From NCBI GenBank assembly GCA_905372865.1, contig CAJPQT010000011.1:1-64000 (forward strand): a DNA stretch of 64,000 nt, in the 5' to 3' direction. Below are positions 8,284-17,306 of this stretch, piece after piece (within the stretch, counting starts at the first letter, position 1; the number at the start of each line of letters is the position of its first letter). The notes below the pieces were generated by a model. The model saw nothing but the letters and a program-made list of their open reading frames with translations, was not told where the DNA came from and ran no database searches. This DNA is from an uncultured Centipeda sp. (GTDB lineage Bacteria; Bacillota; Negativicutes; Selenomonadales; Selenomonadaceae). The position numbers and the translations under genes are program-made.

Positions 8284-8448
8284 TGACTTCCCACGCGAAC
8301 GCTTAGTTACGCAAACGGTCGCGTGCTCGTCCGCCTAAATACCTGCGGACTTCTTAAACGCGCTTCGCTTGAACGAAAGAAATCCGCAGGGGCGGGTCGC
8401 ACGCTTTCCTCCGTTTGCTCCACTAGGGTTCGCTTAGGGAAATCATCA
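8281..8448 (+). repeat. Fold-back repeat family 1, copy A
   Basis: A 168-base imperfect palindrome. The core is CCTGCGGA (8342-8349) with TCCGCAGG (8383-8390). Middle arms are GCAAACGG (8311-8318) with CCGTTTGC (8411-8418). Outer arms are TGATGACTTCCC (8281-8292) with GGGAAATCATCA (8437-8448), one mismatch. Three relatives lie at 22528, 23896 and 39874. No coding capacity is conserved. The left end overlaps the moeA stop codon. Confidence 0.9.
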
Positions 8449-8498
8449 CACCCTCGTCACATAATTGGATAGAGGATTATAGATAGAAGAAGGCTATT

Positions 8499-9494
8499 AT
8501 GCAGGATCAGTTTCAGAGGAAAATTGAATATCTGCGCATTTCGGTGACGGACTGCTGCAATCTCCGTTGCCGCTATTGCATGCCCGCACACGGCGTGAAG
8601 AAGATGGCACATGCGGATATACTCACCTATGAGGAGATCCTGCGGAACGTGCGTGCACTTGCGGGGATGGGGATTCGCAAGGTGCGCCTGACGGGCGGCG
8701 AGCCGCTCGTGCGCCGCGACATCGTACATCTCGTGCGCGGGCTGAAGGAGACACCGGGCATCGAGACGGTTGCGATCACGACGAACGGTGTCCTGCTCGG
8801 TGCGATGCTGGACGAGCTCCTGGACGCGGGGCTGGATGCGGTAAACCTCAGCCTCGATACGCTCGACGGCGGCAAGTTCTTCTCCATCACACGCCGACCG
8901 TTCTTCGGTGCGGTGATGGAGACTCTGGAACGACTGACGCGGGAGCCGCGGATTGAGGTCAAGATGAACTGTGTGCCGATCGCGGGCGTGAACGATGATG
9001 AGATCACGGCACTCGCTGCCCTTGCACGCGATCATGCGATCAAGATGCGTTTTATCGAGCTCATGCCCATTGGCTGTGCCCGTACAGAGGGATATCGCGG
9101 CGTGCCGATGGACGAGGTACGCGCACGCCTGAAGAATGCGTTTGGTGCGCTGTTGCCCGTCGGAGAGGCAACGCACGGACGCGTCGTTCCGAAGGGCCCG
9201 GCCACGTACGTACAGCCCGCCGGATTCCGCGGGGCGCTCGGCTTTATCGACGCGATGGAGCATAAATTCTGTGATACGTGCAACCGCGTGCGCCTGACGG
9301 CAGAGGGGTTCTTAAAGCTCTGCCTTTACAGCAATGCGGGGCTCGATACACGTTCGTTGCTGCGCGGCGGAGCGACGGATGCACAGCTGGCGGATGCAAT
9401 TGCGCACGCCGTCTGGAAGAAGCCCGAGGAACATTATTTCGAGATGGACACGGAGACGCGTGATCGTCGCGCCATGTATCAGGTAGGGGGTTAA
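8499..9494 (+). CDS. moaA: GTP 3',8-cyclase MoaA
   Basis: A 331-residue radical SAM enzyme that starts molybdopterin synthesis from GTP. The N-terminal cluster motif is C20-x3-C24-x2-C27 in DCCNLRCRYCMP. The second, GTP-binding [4Fe-4S] site is CDTCNRVRLTAEGFLKLC near residue 255. The chain ends in GG, the conserved MoaA tail. Three bases separate its stop from the next gene, which runs on through the cofactor pathway. The genomic partner MoaC is encoded divergently at 5184-5666. Confidence 0.96.
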   Translation: MQDQFQRKIEYLRISVTDCCNLRCRYCMPAHGVKKMAHADILTYEEILRNVRALAGMGIRKVRLTGGEPLVRRDIVHLVRGLKETPGIETVAITTNGVLLGAMLDELLDAGLDAVNLSLDTLDGGKFFSITRRPFFGAVMETLERLTREPRIEVKMNCVPIAGVNDDEITALAALARDHAIKMRFIELMPIGCARTEGYRGVPMDEVRARLKNAFGALLPVGEATHGRVVPKGPATYVQPAGFRGALGFIDAMEHKFCDTCNRVRLTAEGFLKLCLYSNAGLDTRSLLRGGATDAQLADAIAHAVWKKPEEHYFEMDTETRDRRAMYQVGG

Positions 9495-9495
9495 T

Positions 9496-10419
9496 ATGGG
9501 AGAGATTCGAGCGCTCTGCATCAGTGAGAAGCGCGGGACACAGAAGCATGCAATGGATCGCGTCTTCTTTATGACGGAGTTCGGCATCGACGGCGATGCC
9601 CATGCGGGCGACTGGCATCGTCAGGTAAGCCTCCTCGGCCTTGGCGAGATTGACGACTTCCGCGCACGCGGCGCGGATGTGGATTTCGGGGCGTTTGGTG
9701 AGAATGTTGTTGCGGACGGCTTTCATTTTAAGGAGCTTCCTATCGGCACGCGGCTGCGCGTCGGGGATGTTTTTCTCGAGATCACGCAGATCGGCAAGGA
9801 GTGTCACAGCCACTGCCAAATCTACCATCAGGTCGGCGACTGCATCATGCCGCGCGAGGGTGTATTTGCACGCGTCCTGCATGGCGGCTGGGTGACGGTC
9901 GGGGACAAGATGGAGATCACGACGGAAAAGATTCCGCTCGATGCCGCTGTCATCACGGCGAGCGACAAGGGCGCACGTGGCGAACGCGAGGATGCGAGCG
10001 GTGCAGCGATTCGCGAGATGCTGACCGAGGCGGGGTATCATGTCGCGGGCTTCAACATCGTCCCTGATGAGAAGGAGGAGCTCGTGCGCGAGATGGAGCT
10101 CTGGGCACAGCGTGGCGTGGGCCTGATCCTCACGACAGGCGGTACGGGCTTCTCCGTGCGCGACGTGACCCCCGAGGCGACGCGTGAGGTCATCGAGCGC
10201 GAGACCCCGGGCATCCCTGAGGCGATGCGTGCGCTCTCTATGCAGGTGACGCCGCGTGCCATGCTCACGCGTGCGGCGGCAGGTATCAAAAAACGCACGC
10301 TGATTGTCAACCTGCCGGGCAGCGAGAAGGCGGTGCGCGAGTGCCTTGGTTTTATCCTGCCGCAGCTGCAGCATGGCATCGAGATCCTGCGCGGCGATAC
10401 GGGCGAGTGCGCACGATGA
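9496..10419 (+). CDS. MOSC domain - MogA/MoaB-type molybdopterin adenylyltransferase fusion
   Basis: A 307-residue two-domain protein. Residues 1 to about 140 form a MOSC domain (FGIDGDAHAGDWHRQVSLL, then FGENVVADG and GKECHSHCQIYHQVGDC, whose cysteines match the sulfur-carrier role of MOSC proteins). Residues about 150-307 form a MogA/MoaB domain with AVITASDKGARGEREDASG, LILTTGGTGFSVRDVTPEAT and LPGSEKAVRECL; this half adenylylates molybdopterin before MoeA acts. Similar fusions occur in Clostridia and Negativicutes. The stop overlaps the next ATG. Confidence 0.9.
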   Translation: MGEIRALCISEKRGTQKHAMDRVFFMTEFGIDGDAHAGDWHRQVSLLGLGEIDDFRARGADVDFGAFGENVVADGFHFKELPIGTRLRVGDVFLEITQIGKECHSHCQIYHQVGDCIMPREGVFARVLHGGWVTVGDKMEITTEKIPLDAAVITASDKGARGEREDASGAAIREMLTEAGYHVAGFNIVPDEKEELVREMELWAQRGVGLILTTGGTGFSVRDVTPEATREVIERETPGIPEAMRALSMQVTPRAMLTRAAAGIKKRTLIVNLPGSEKAVRECLGFILPQLQHGIEILRGDTGECAR

Positions 10420-11549
10420 ATCTCTCCGATCTGACACTCATCGTGGCGGCGGGCGGCAAGAGTACACGCATGGGGCAGGACAAGCGCTTTCTGCCGCTGG
10501 ACGGTGAGCCCCTCCTTGCACGCACGCTTCGCAAAGGGCGTGCGGCGGGCTTCCACAGCATTGTCCTCGCAGCAGAGGGGGCGCAGGAAGAGCTCACGAC
10601 GCTTGCCGCAGAGTACGGAGCGATGCTCGTCACGGATGAAATCCCTGCACAGGGGCCTGCGGCGGCGATTGCAGCAGGTCTGTCGGCGGCGGAGACGGAG
10701 TGGTCGCTCGTCCTCTCGGGCGATATGCCCTTCTATGATTTTGAACTCGTGCGGACGCTCCTGCCGTATGCGGACGGTGACACGCAGGTCATTCTGCCGA
10801 CGCTCAGCGGCTATTGGCAGCCGCTTGCGGCACTCTACCAACGGGATGCGGGCGCGGTATTTGCGACAGCGATTGCACGCGGCGATCGAAAGCTCGGCAT
10901 CATCCTCAGGGAGCTTACCGTATGTGAAGTGCCGCTGACGGTGGATGCGGGGATGCTGTTTAACGTGAACACGCCCGCTGCCTATCGGCTTGCTCTCGGG
11001 CGGCTCGCGAACGAGCAGCGGACAAAGCCCGTCCTCTCCGTTGCCGCACCTGCCTCGGGCACGGGCAAGACGACATTTATTGAAAAGCTCATTCCACTCC
11101 TCGCACAGCGCGGCGTGCGTACGGCGGTCATCAAGAGTGACAGCCACGGATTTGACCTCGACACGGAGGGAAAGGATACGGCACGTTTCGCGGCGGCAGG
11201 TGCAGAGGCGGTTGCAGTCAGTTCGCCTACAGGATATTTTATCCAACAAAAAACAAAGACACGGAAGGATTTTCAGAATCTTATCGCGAAAATAGATACT
11301 CATAGTGTAGAACTATATATCTTAGAGAGCCGCGCGCACGGTGTTCTGCCGACATTCATGCTGGACCGCGGGATGGGGATACCGGAGTTGGATGAGCGCG
11401 TGGTCGCATACGTTACAAAAGGACGTACCGCAGAAACAGATCTTTTGACCTTTGGTCTTGACGATATGGATACCGCCGTCCGCCTTGCGCTCTTTCTGAT
11501 GGGACGACCTCTTTACGGCGCAGACGGTACAATGTTTTTGACAATGTAA
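10416..11549 (+). CDS. MobA-MobB fusion, molybdenum cofactor guanylyltransferase
   Basis: A 377-residue fusion. Residues 1 to about 190 are MobA: the nucleotide-binding loop LIVAAGGKSTRMGQDK and SGDMPFYDFELV. This half attaches GMP to Moco to give the bis-MGD cofactor used by formate dehydrogenase. Residues about 205-377 are MobB with the P-loop APASGTGKTTF. The ATG at 10416 overlaps the previous stop (ATGA). The fusion is informative because the downstream FdhA is a bis-MGD enzyme. Confidence 0.93.
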   Translation: MNLSDLTLIVAAGGKSTRMGQDKRFLPLDGEPLLARTLRKGRAAGFHSIVLAAEGAQEELTTLAAEYGAMLVTDEIPAQGPAAAIAAGLSAAETEWSLVLSGDMPFYDFELVRTLLPYADGDTQVILPTLSGYWQPLAALYQRDAGAVFATAIARGDRKLGIILRELTVCEVPLTVDAGMLFNVNTPAAYRLALGRLANEQRTKPVLSVAAPASGTGKTTFIEKLIPLLAQRGVRTAVIKSDSHGFDLDTEGKDTARFAAAGAEAVAVSSPTGYFIQQKTKTRKDFQNLIAKIDTHSVELYILESRAHGVLPTFMLDRGMGIPELDERVVAYVTKGRTAETDLLTFGLDDMDTAVRLALFLMGRPLYGADGTMFLTM

Positions 11550-11573
11550 TGATTGGAATGGAAAGACTGGGAA

Positions 11574-12371
11574 ATGGAAATTCAGCGCAGTGATTTTATC
11601 GACGTACCCGTAACCCGCTATGTATCGGAGAAGAATGCGTTCGTCTCCGATCATAAATATACTTCCGAGGAGGTCTACTTCGATATTGACCTCAACGGAG
11701 AGAACTTCACCACGGCATTCTGCTCGCCCGTTGACTTCGAGGATCTTGTCATCGGGATGCTCGCCCAGATGGGGCGCATCCGTACGTATGACGATATCAC
11801 AGAGCTGACGGTGGATGCCGAGCACCTCCGCGCCTCGGTCACAACAACGGAGGACGCGCAGCGTTGGGCGGAGGAAGCCGTCAAGAATCCCCGCTACTTC
11901 TCGGCACGCAAAATTTTGAAACTGCGTCCCGAAGAGATCTTTGAACGCCCGCGCGATGTGCGCTTCCACGCGAGCGACATTCTTGCGACGGCGGATGAGC
12001 TGCTCTCGCGCCTCTCCAAGACGCACGACACGACGAATGGCGTACACAGCGGGGTCATTTACGATCAGGAGAACAAGAAAATCCTCGTCTTCCGTGAGGA
12101 TGTCGGCCGCCATAACGTCTTTGACAAGCTCTATGGCTGGGCACTCAAAAATCACGTGGAGATTACCGATAAAATCATCGTCTTCAGCGGACGCTGCTCC
12201 TCGGAGATGATGCTGAAACTCGGGCGCATGGGCATCGGGGCGGTTGCGGCGAAGTCCGTACCGACCACGCTCTCGCTCGATGTTGCCCGCAAGCTCGGCA
12301 TTACGCTGTGCGCACGTATGGCACCCGGTTCGTTCTGTGTATACGCGAACCCTGAGCGCATTGTACTTTAG
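11574..12371 (+). CDS. fdhD: Formate dehydrogenase accessory sulfurtransferase, FdhD family
   Basis: A protein of about 265 residues that transfers sulfur to the Mo centre of formate dehydrogenase. Recognisable are YSSEEVYFDIDL-type N-terminal strands with EDLVIGMLAQMG, REDVGRHNVFDKLYGWAL and FSGRCSSEMMLKLGRMG. ATG 11574 is used; a TTG at 11553 gives a slightly longer form, and neither has a strong ribosome site. The CxxC loop that carries sulfur in E. coli FdhD is absent here; the corresponding stretch reads SARKILKLRPEEIF. Only single cysteines remain (for example FSGRC). It sits directly before fdhA. Confidence 0.9.
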   Translation: MEIQRSDFIDVPVTRYVSEKNAFVSDHKYTSEEVYFDIDLNGENFTTAFCSPVDFEDLVIGMLAQMGRIRTYDDITELTVDAEHLRASVTTTEDAQRWAEEAVKNPRYFSARKILKLRPEEIFERPRDVRFHASDILATADELLSRLSKTHDTTNGVHSGVIYDQENKKILVFREDVGRHNVFDKLYGWALKNHVEITDKIIVFSGRCSSEMMLKLGRMGIGAVAAKSVPTTLSLDVARKLGITLCARMAPGSFCVYANPERIVL

Positions 12372-12374
12372 GTG

Positions 12375-12398
12375 AAAACAGGGGATGCCCCCGTTTTT
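12375..12398 (+). terminator. Terminator after fdhD
   Basis: AAAAC-A-GGGG / CCCC-C-GTTTT with a 3-base loop and five T residues, seven bases after the fdhD stop. It separates the cofactor operon from the formate dehydrogenase operon. Confidence 0.7.
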
Positions 12399-12432
12399 CA
12401 TAGATATGTTAATTAAGGTTTAGGAGAGCCTG

Positions 12433-12450
12433 TCGGCGGGTTTCCGCCGA
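12433..12450 (+). promoter_or_regulatory. Leader hairpin just before the fdhA ribosome site
   Basis: TCGGCGG (12433-12439) and CCGCCGA (12444-12450) form a 7-bp stem with a 4-base loop, six bases before AAAGGAG. It could shield or stabilise the start of the fdh message. No clear sigma-A promoter was assigned. Confidence 0.4.
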
Positions 12451-12468
12451 TATGAAAGGAGAATCACG

Positions 12469-15400
12469 ATGAACCTTAGCAGACGTGACTTTTTGAAAGC
12501 CACCGGGCTAAGCGGCGTCGGGCTGGCACTTGCAAGTCTCGGTCTGGACGTCGGCAAAGTCGAGGCGGCGGCGAAAGAGTACAAGCTGACGGGCGGTCGC
12601 GAATTTACCTCCGTCTGCCACTTCTGCGGCTGTGGCTGCGGCACGCTCGGCTATGTCAAGGACGGCAAGCTGATCAATCTCGAAGGTGCGCCGGATGCCC
12701 CCGTCAATCGCGGTGGTCTCTGCCCGAAGGGGCTTGGCTACGGTTACATCCCGAACTCGGCAGAGCGTCCGAAGAGCCCGATGTACCGTGCGCCCGGCAG
12801 CGACCACTGGGTAGAGATCAGCTGGGAGGAAGCGATCGACCGCGCGGCGCGTGCCCTCAAGAAGGCGCGCGACGAGAACTGGATCGGTGAGGACGAGGTC
12901 AAGGGTCAGAAGTTCATGAGCAACCGTACGGATGCCATCGGCTTTATCGGCGGTTCGCAGGTCAACAATGAGGAGTGCTACCAGCTGATCAAGATGGCGC
13001 GCGGTCTCGGTGTTGTCTTCATCGACAACCAGACGCGCGTCTGCCATGCGACAACGCCGCCGGCACTCAGCGGCGCATTCGGACGCGGCGCCATGACCGG
13101 CTCGTGGTACAACCTCAAGCACGCGAAGCTGATCTGGATCGAAGGATCGAACATGGCGGAGTGCCATCCGATGGCGATGAAGAACGTCATGGAGGCAAAG
13201 GACAACGGTGCCATCGTTGTTCATGTCGACGTGCGCTACACCCGCACGTCGCGCGTCGCGGATCATTTCTTCCAGCTTCGTCCCGGCACAGATATCGCAT
13301 TCCTCGGAGCACTTATCAATTATATTATTCAGAACAAGAAATACGATGCCGACTATCTGCGCCGCAACACGAACGCCTTCTGCCTCCTGCGCGACGACTT
13401 TGATTTCGATGCGGGCATCTTCTCCGGCTACGATGAAAAGACGCGCACGTACAACAGGGAATCGTGGGGCTACAAGCTCGATGCAAACGGCAAGCCGATG
13501 AAGGCATCGTCGATGGCGGCAGAGGGGACGGTCATGGATCACCTCGCACGCCATTTCTCGCGCTACACATTCGAGAAGGCGTCGGCGATCACGGGGATGC
13601 CCGTGGCGGACATCAAGAAGGCGGCGGAGATCTTCTCCTCGCATTCGCCGACCGTCATGATGTACGCACTCGGTATGACGCAGCACACGATCGGCGTGGA
13701 GAACATCCGCTGCTTTACGATCATCCAGCTGCTGATGGGCAACATCGGTGTCTCGGGCGGCGGCATTGACGCGATGCGCGGGCAGCCGAACGTCCAGTCC
13801 TCGACGGACTACGGCATCATGTTCCAGTACCTGCCCTCGTACCTCTCTTATCCGACGCACAAGACCAATACGCTCGCAAAGTGGACGCAGAGCAGCGGCA
13901 CGTTCCGCGCGAAGTTCTTGAAGAACCTCCTCAAGGCATGGTTCGGCGATGCGGCGAATGCGTCAAACGATTACCTGTTCAACCTGCTGCCGATCCGCAA
14001 CGGCACGCACAACGACTCCATGTATATCATGTTTGAAAAAGCGGTCGAGGGCATCATGAAGTGCATCTACGTCTGCGGACAGAACCCGCAGATGACGAAT
14101 GCGAACCTCACCCTGATCAATGCGGGGCTCAAAGGGCTCGATTCGCTCATCGTGCAGGATGTCTTCATTAACGAGACGGCGGCGTTCTGGGAGCGCCCCG
14201 GTGACAATCCGGCGGATATCAAGACCGAGGTCATCTTCCTGCCGGCAGCCTCCTACCTCGAGCGCTGCGGCTCGTTGACGAACTCCATGCGCATGCTCCA
14301 GTGGCGCATGAAGGGACCGGATCCCGTCAATGACTCGCGTCCTGACTACTGGATCTGCGACAAGCTCTGGAAGCGCATCGTGGAACTCTACAAGGACTCG
14401 ACCGCACCGAAGGACAACCCGATCAAGCTGCTCACATGGAACTACGGCGACCCTGAGGCAAACGGAGAGGCATACGTCGAGAACCTCATGAAGGAGTGCA
14501 ACGGCTACGATCTGACGGACGGTCACCTTCTACGCGGTATCCGTGAAATCAAGGATGACGGCACGACGATGGCGGGGATGTGGATCTTCACGGGTGTGTT
14601 CGGTGACGGTGTCAATATGACAAAGCGGCGCGGTCAGGAGGATCGCGGCGGCATGGGCATCTACCCGAACTACGCATGGGTCTGGCCGGATAACATCCAC
14701 ATGCTCTACAACCGTGCCTCCTGCGATGAGAACGGCAAGCCGGTACGTCCCGGACAGAAGCTCGTCTGGTGGGATGAGGCAAAGGGGATGTGGGACGGCT
14801 ATGACGTTCCCGACGTTGCCGACCGCACGCAGGGGCCGAATACGCCCGGCGGACAGAAGCCGTTCCGCATGAACGCCGAGGGCATTGCACGTCTCTTTGC
14901 CGCTGAGTACAGCGATGTGGAGAACGGCATGACGCGCGACCACTCTTATACGCCGGTGGACGGTCCGCTGCCCGAGTTCTACGAGCCGGTCGAAAGCCCG
15001 ACGAAGAATATGATGAACGAGGGACAGAAGACCGAGTTCAACCCCTGCGTCATCTATCCGCGCATGCCGGAGTACCAGAAGATCGGCACGCCCGACGAGT
15101 ATCCGTACGTCCTCTGCTCCTCAAGTCTGACAGAGCACTGGTGCTCGGGGACGATCACGCGCAACATCCCGTATCTCAACGAGCTGGTCAAGGAACCGTT
15201 CATCGAAATGCCGGAGCAGCTTGCTGTGAAACTCGGCATCCGCAACGGCGAGCTCGTTCGCGTCAGTACGGCACGTGCGAGCCTCGATGTAAAGGCGATG
15301 GTCACGAAGCGCGCACAGCCGCTCGAGATCAATGGTGTGCTGACGTATATGCTCTGGATTCCATACAACTGGGGCTTCAAGGGCCTCTCGAAGGGACCCT

Positions 15401-15489
15401 CGGGCAACTACCTCACCATTGACGCACTCGATCCGAACGTGCAGGAGCAGGAGTTCAAGGCCTGCCTTGCGAACGTCGAAAAGCTGTAA
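12469..15489 (+). CDS. fdhA: Formate dehydrogenase catalytic subunit, Tat-exported, Cys type
   Basis: A 1006-residue bis-MGD molybdo- (or tungsto-) enzyme that oxidises formate to CO2. It begins with a twin-arginine signal (SRRDFLK, then a hydrophobic stretch to about residue 35), so it acts on the outer face of the inner membrane. The [4Fe-4S] motif is CHFCGCGCG with a distal CPKG. At the metal-ligand position, where FdnG has selenocysteine, this protein has Cys192 (codon TGC at 13042-13044) in TRVCHATTPPAL, followed by FGRGAMT as in FdnG. Subunits FdhB and FdhI and the chaperone FdhE follow. Length matches FdnG-type subunits. Confidence 0.95.
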   Translation: MNLSRRDFLKATGLSGVGLALASLGLDVGKVEAAAKEYKLTGGREFTSVCHFCGCGCGTLGYVKDGKLINLEGAPDAPVNRGGLCPKGLGYGYIPNSAERPKSPMYRAPGSDHWVEISWEEAIDRAARALKKARDENWIGEDEVKGQKFMSNRTDAIGFIGGSQVNNEECYQLIKMARGLGVVFIDNQTRVCHATTPPALSGAFGRGAMTGSWYNLKHAKLIWIEGSNMAECHPMAMKNVMEAKDNGAIVVHVDVRYTRTSRVADHFFQLRPGTDIAFLGALINYIIQNKKYDADYLRRNTNAFCLLRDDFDFDAGIFSGYDEKTRTYNRESWGYKLDANGKPMKASSMAAEGTVMDHLARHFSRYTFEKASAITGMPVADIKKAAEIFSSHSPTVMMYALGMTQHTIGVENIRCFTIIQLLMGNIGVSGGGIDAMRGQPNVQSSTDYGIMFQYLPSYLSYPTHKTNTLAKWTQSSGTFRAKFLKNLLKAWFGDAANASNDYLFNLLPIRNGTHNDSMYIMFEKAVEGIMKCIYVCGQNPQMTNANLTLINAGLKGLDSLIVQDVFINETAAFWERPGDNPADIKTEVIFLPAASYLERCGSLTNSMRMLQWRMKGPDPVNDSRPDYWICDKLWKRIVELYKDSTAPKDNPIKLLTWNYGDPEANGEAYVENLMKECNGYDLTDGHLLRGIREIKDDGTTMAGMWIFTGVFGDGVNMTKRRGQEDRGGMGIYPNYAWVWPDNIHMLYNRASCDENGKPVRPGQKLVWWDEAKGMWDGYDVPDVADRTQGPNTPGGQKPFRMNAEGIARLFAAEYSDVENGMTRDHSYTPVDGPLPEFYEPVESPTKNMMNEGQKTEFNPCVIYPRMPEYQKIGTPDEYPYVLCSSSLTEHWCSGTITRNIPYLNELVKEPFIEMPEQLAVKLGIRNGELVRVSTARASLDVKAMVTKRAQPLEINGVLTYMLWIPYNWGFKGLSKGPSGNYLTIDALDPNVQEQEFKACLANVEKL

Positions 15490-15495
15490 CGTTCT

Positions 15496-15526
15496 CTGCG
15501 GCATGTCCGCCTAGGACGAACCGCAG
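15496..15526 (+). other. Intergenic hairpin between fdhA and fdhE
   Basis: CTGCGG (15496-15501) pairs with CCGCAG (15521-15526), and GTCC (15505-15508) with GGAC (15514-15517). No T tract follows. It may limit transcription of the accessory gene or mark a processing site that stabilises the fdhA message. Confidence 0.45.
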
Positions 15527-15575
15527 CGAAGTACAGCAAAAGAGCTACGTCTGAAAAGACGGGGAGACCCCTTTT

Positions 15576-16448
15576 ATGAAACCGAAAAAGACAGATCCGA
15601 TGAAGCGTTTCCTCAAACAGCATCCATTCCTCGCGGAGACGGAGCGCATTCACCGCCTCGTCGACGAGGCGGTCGGTACGCCGGAGCCGATCCAGCTGCC
15701 GGAGCGTGCCGTCACGAAGACACTGACAGAGAAGCTGCCCATCCTGCAGCAGGAGACCTATCGCCGCCGCATGGTGCGTGCTGTCTACCTCATGCAGGAG
15801 GAGGTCTTCGCCCGCATTGTCGAGGCGGATGTCCCGCCGCTCATGCAGGAATCGGCACGTGAGTATCTCGCCGTGCTGAAGAAGCTGCGCAAGGCGGCAA
15901 AGGAAGAGTTTATCATCGCAGTACTCACGCAGGATAAGGAGGCGTTTGCGGCGCTGTGTGAACAGCACGCGCTCAACGAGGGCTTTATCCGCAGCACCAT
16001 TTGGCGCATGATTGCAGCGCTCGTACCCGCAGAGCTGAAGGAGCCGGACGGGTGGAATCCTGACCGCGACAAGCCGCGTTTCCGTGAGAACTACTGCCCC
16101 GTCTGCGGACGGCAGCCCGTGCTCGCGGATCTGCGCAAGTATCGGGAAGGGCGTACACGCGACCTCGTCTGCGGCGGCTGCGGCACGCGCTGGCTCTATG
16201 CACGTGTCGGCTGTGTCTACTGCGGCAACGAGAATCTGGAGAAGATGCACACGCTCGAACCGACGGACAGCGATATTATGCGTCTCGATATCTGCGATGT
16301 GTGCGACAGCTACATCAAGACCTACCGCGGACCTGCGAATGGCAGCGATGCCGATGCGATCTATCGGCAGGACTGGGCAAGCGTCCATCTCGATCTCCTC
16401 GCCGAGGAGAAGGGGCTTCATAAAAAGGGCAACCCGATACTGGAATAA
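15576..16448 (+). CDS. fdhE: Formate dehydrogenase accessory protein FdhE
   Basis: A 290-residue cytoplasmic protein needed for maturation or quality control of Tat-exported formate dehydrogenase. The C-terminal half carries four CxxC pairs typical of FdhE: CPVCGRQP, CGGCGTRW, CVYCGN and CDVCDSY, which in the family bind iron. The N-terminal half is helical. It lies inside the structural operon between fdhA and fdhB, rather than at the end as in E. coli. Confidence 0.92.
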   Translation: MKPKKTDPMKRFLKQHPFLAETERIHRLVDEAVGTPEPIQLPERAVTKTLTEKLPILQQETYRRRMVRAVYLMQEEVFARIVEADVPPLMQESAREYLAVLKKLRKAAKEEFIIAVLTQDKEAFAALCEQHALNEGFIRSTIWRMIAALVPAELKEPDGWNPDRDKPRFRENYCPVCGRQPVLADLRKYREGRTRDLVCGGCGTRWLYARVGCVYCGNENLEKMHTLEPTDSDIMRLDICDVCDSYIKTYRGPANGSDADAIYRQDWASVHLDLLAEEKGLHKKGNPILE

Positions 16449-16481
16449 ACGGCAATTAGGATAAGGAGAGGAGTAAGCGTC

Positions 16482-17306
16482 ATGACACAGGAAATCGCAA
16501 TGCTGCATGATATGTCGCGCTGCACTGCATGCCGCGGCTGTATGGTGGCATGCAAACAGTGGCACGACCTGCCGCCCGATATGGACACGCCGTTCGAAGG
16601 GCAGTACCAGTCGCACAGGGATCTCAGCTCACGCGTCTATACGCTCATCGAAATGAAGGAGCGTATAGACGACCAGGGGAAGTTCCGGTGGGACTTCTTC
16701 AAGAAGAACTGCTTCCACTGCGGCGACCCTGCCTGCGCAAAGGGGTGCCCCGAGAACGCCATCGATCGCAACCCGAATGGCACCGTTGTCATCAACGAAG
16801 AGAAATGCGTCGGCTGTCATTACTGTGAGCACAACTGCCCATGGCACATCCCCAAGATTGACGAGGTCCGTCACAAGTCCACAAAATGCGATCTCTGCTA
16901 CGACCGCATCGCGCACGGCTTCGAGACGACGGGTGAGATTATGCAGCCCTCGTGTTCCAAGACCTGCACGGCACACGCGCTCGAGTTTGGCACGATCGAG
17001 GAGATGAAGCAGCTTGCGGCGGAGCGCTGCGCGAAGATCAAACCGAACTTCCCGAACGCGAACGTCTACTGCCCCGAGGGGGTTGGCGGTACGCACATGA
17101 TCTACGTTCTGCCCGATAAGCCAGAGGTGTTCGGTCTCCCGGCGAACCCCGTGACACCGCTCTCGATTGACCTCTGGAAGGCAGGCCGTACCTTTACAAA
17201 ACTCGCCATCGGCGGCGCTGCCGCCGGCATCGTCGGCGCTATGGTGCTCAGCAAGATGGTTAAATCGAGCGCCAAGAGTGCCGCGAAGGAACAGGAGAAG
17301 GGGTGA
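16482..17306 (+). CDS. fdhB: Formate dehydrogenase iron-sulfur subunit, FdnH type
   Basis: A 274-residue electron-transfer subunit with four [4Fe-4S] motifs. CTACRGCMVACKQWH lies at the N terminus, CFHCGDPACAKGCP and CVGCHYCEHNCPWH in the middle, and CDLCYDRI with CSKTC further on. A C-terminal hydrophobic helix (FTKLAIGGAAAGIVGAMVL) anchors it in the inner membrane, as in FdnH. It passes electrons from FdhA to the cytochrome b subunit encoded next. The ribosome site GGAGAGGAG lies upstream of ATG 16482. Confidence 0.95.
   Translation: MTQEIAMLHDMSRCTACRGCMVACKQWHDLPPDMDTPFEGQYQSHRDLSSRVYTLIEMKERIDDQGKFRWDFFKKNCFHCGDPACAKGCPENAIDRNPNGTVVINEEKCVGCHYCEHNCPWHIPKIDEVRHKSTKCDLCYDRIAHGFETTGEIMQPSCSKTCTAHALEFGTIEEMKQLAAERCAKIKPNFPNANVYCPEGVGGTHMIYVLPDKPEVFGLPANPVTPLSIDLWKAGRTFTKLAIGGAAAGIVGAMVLSKMVKSSAKSAAKEQEKG

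Noticed and set aside
8281..8448. Intrinsic terminator for moeA
   Set aside because: The palindrome is 168 bases, has no T run at its end and recurs at unrelated places, so it is a repeat element, though it might still affect transcription.
13042..13044. Selenocysteine in the formate dehydrogenase
   Set aside because: The codon at the metal-ligand position is TGC (Cys), not TGA, so no SECIS element is needed.
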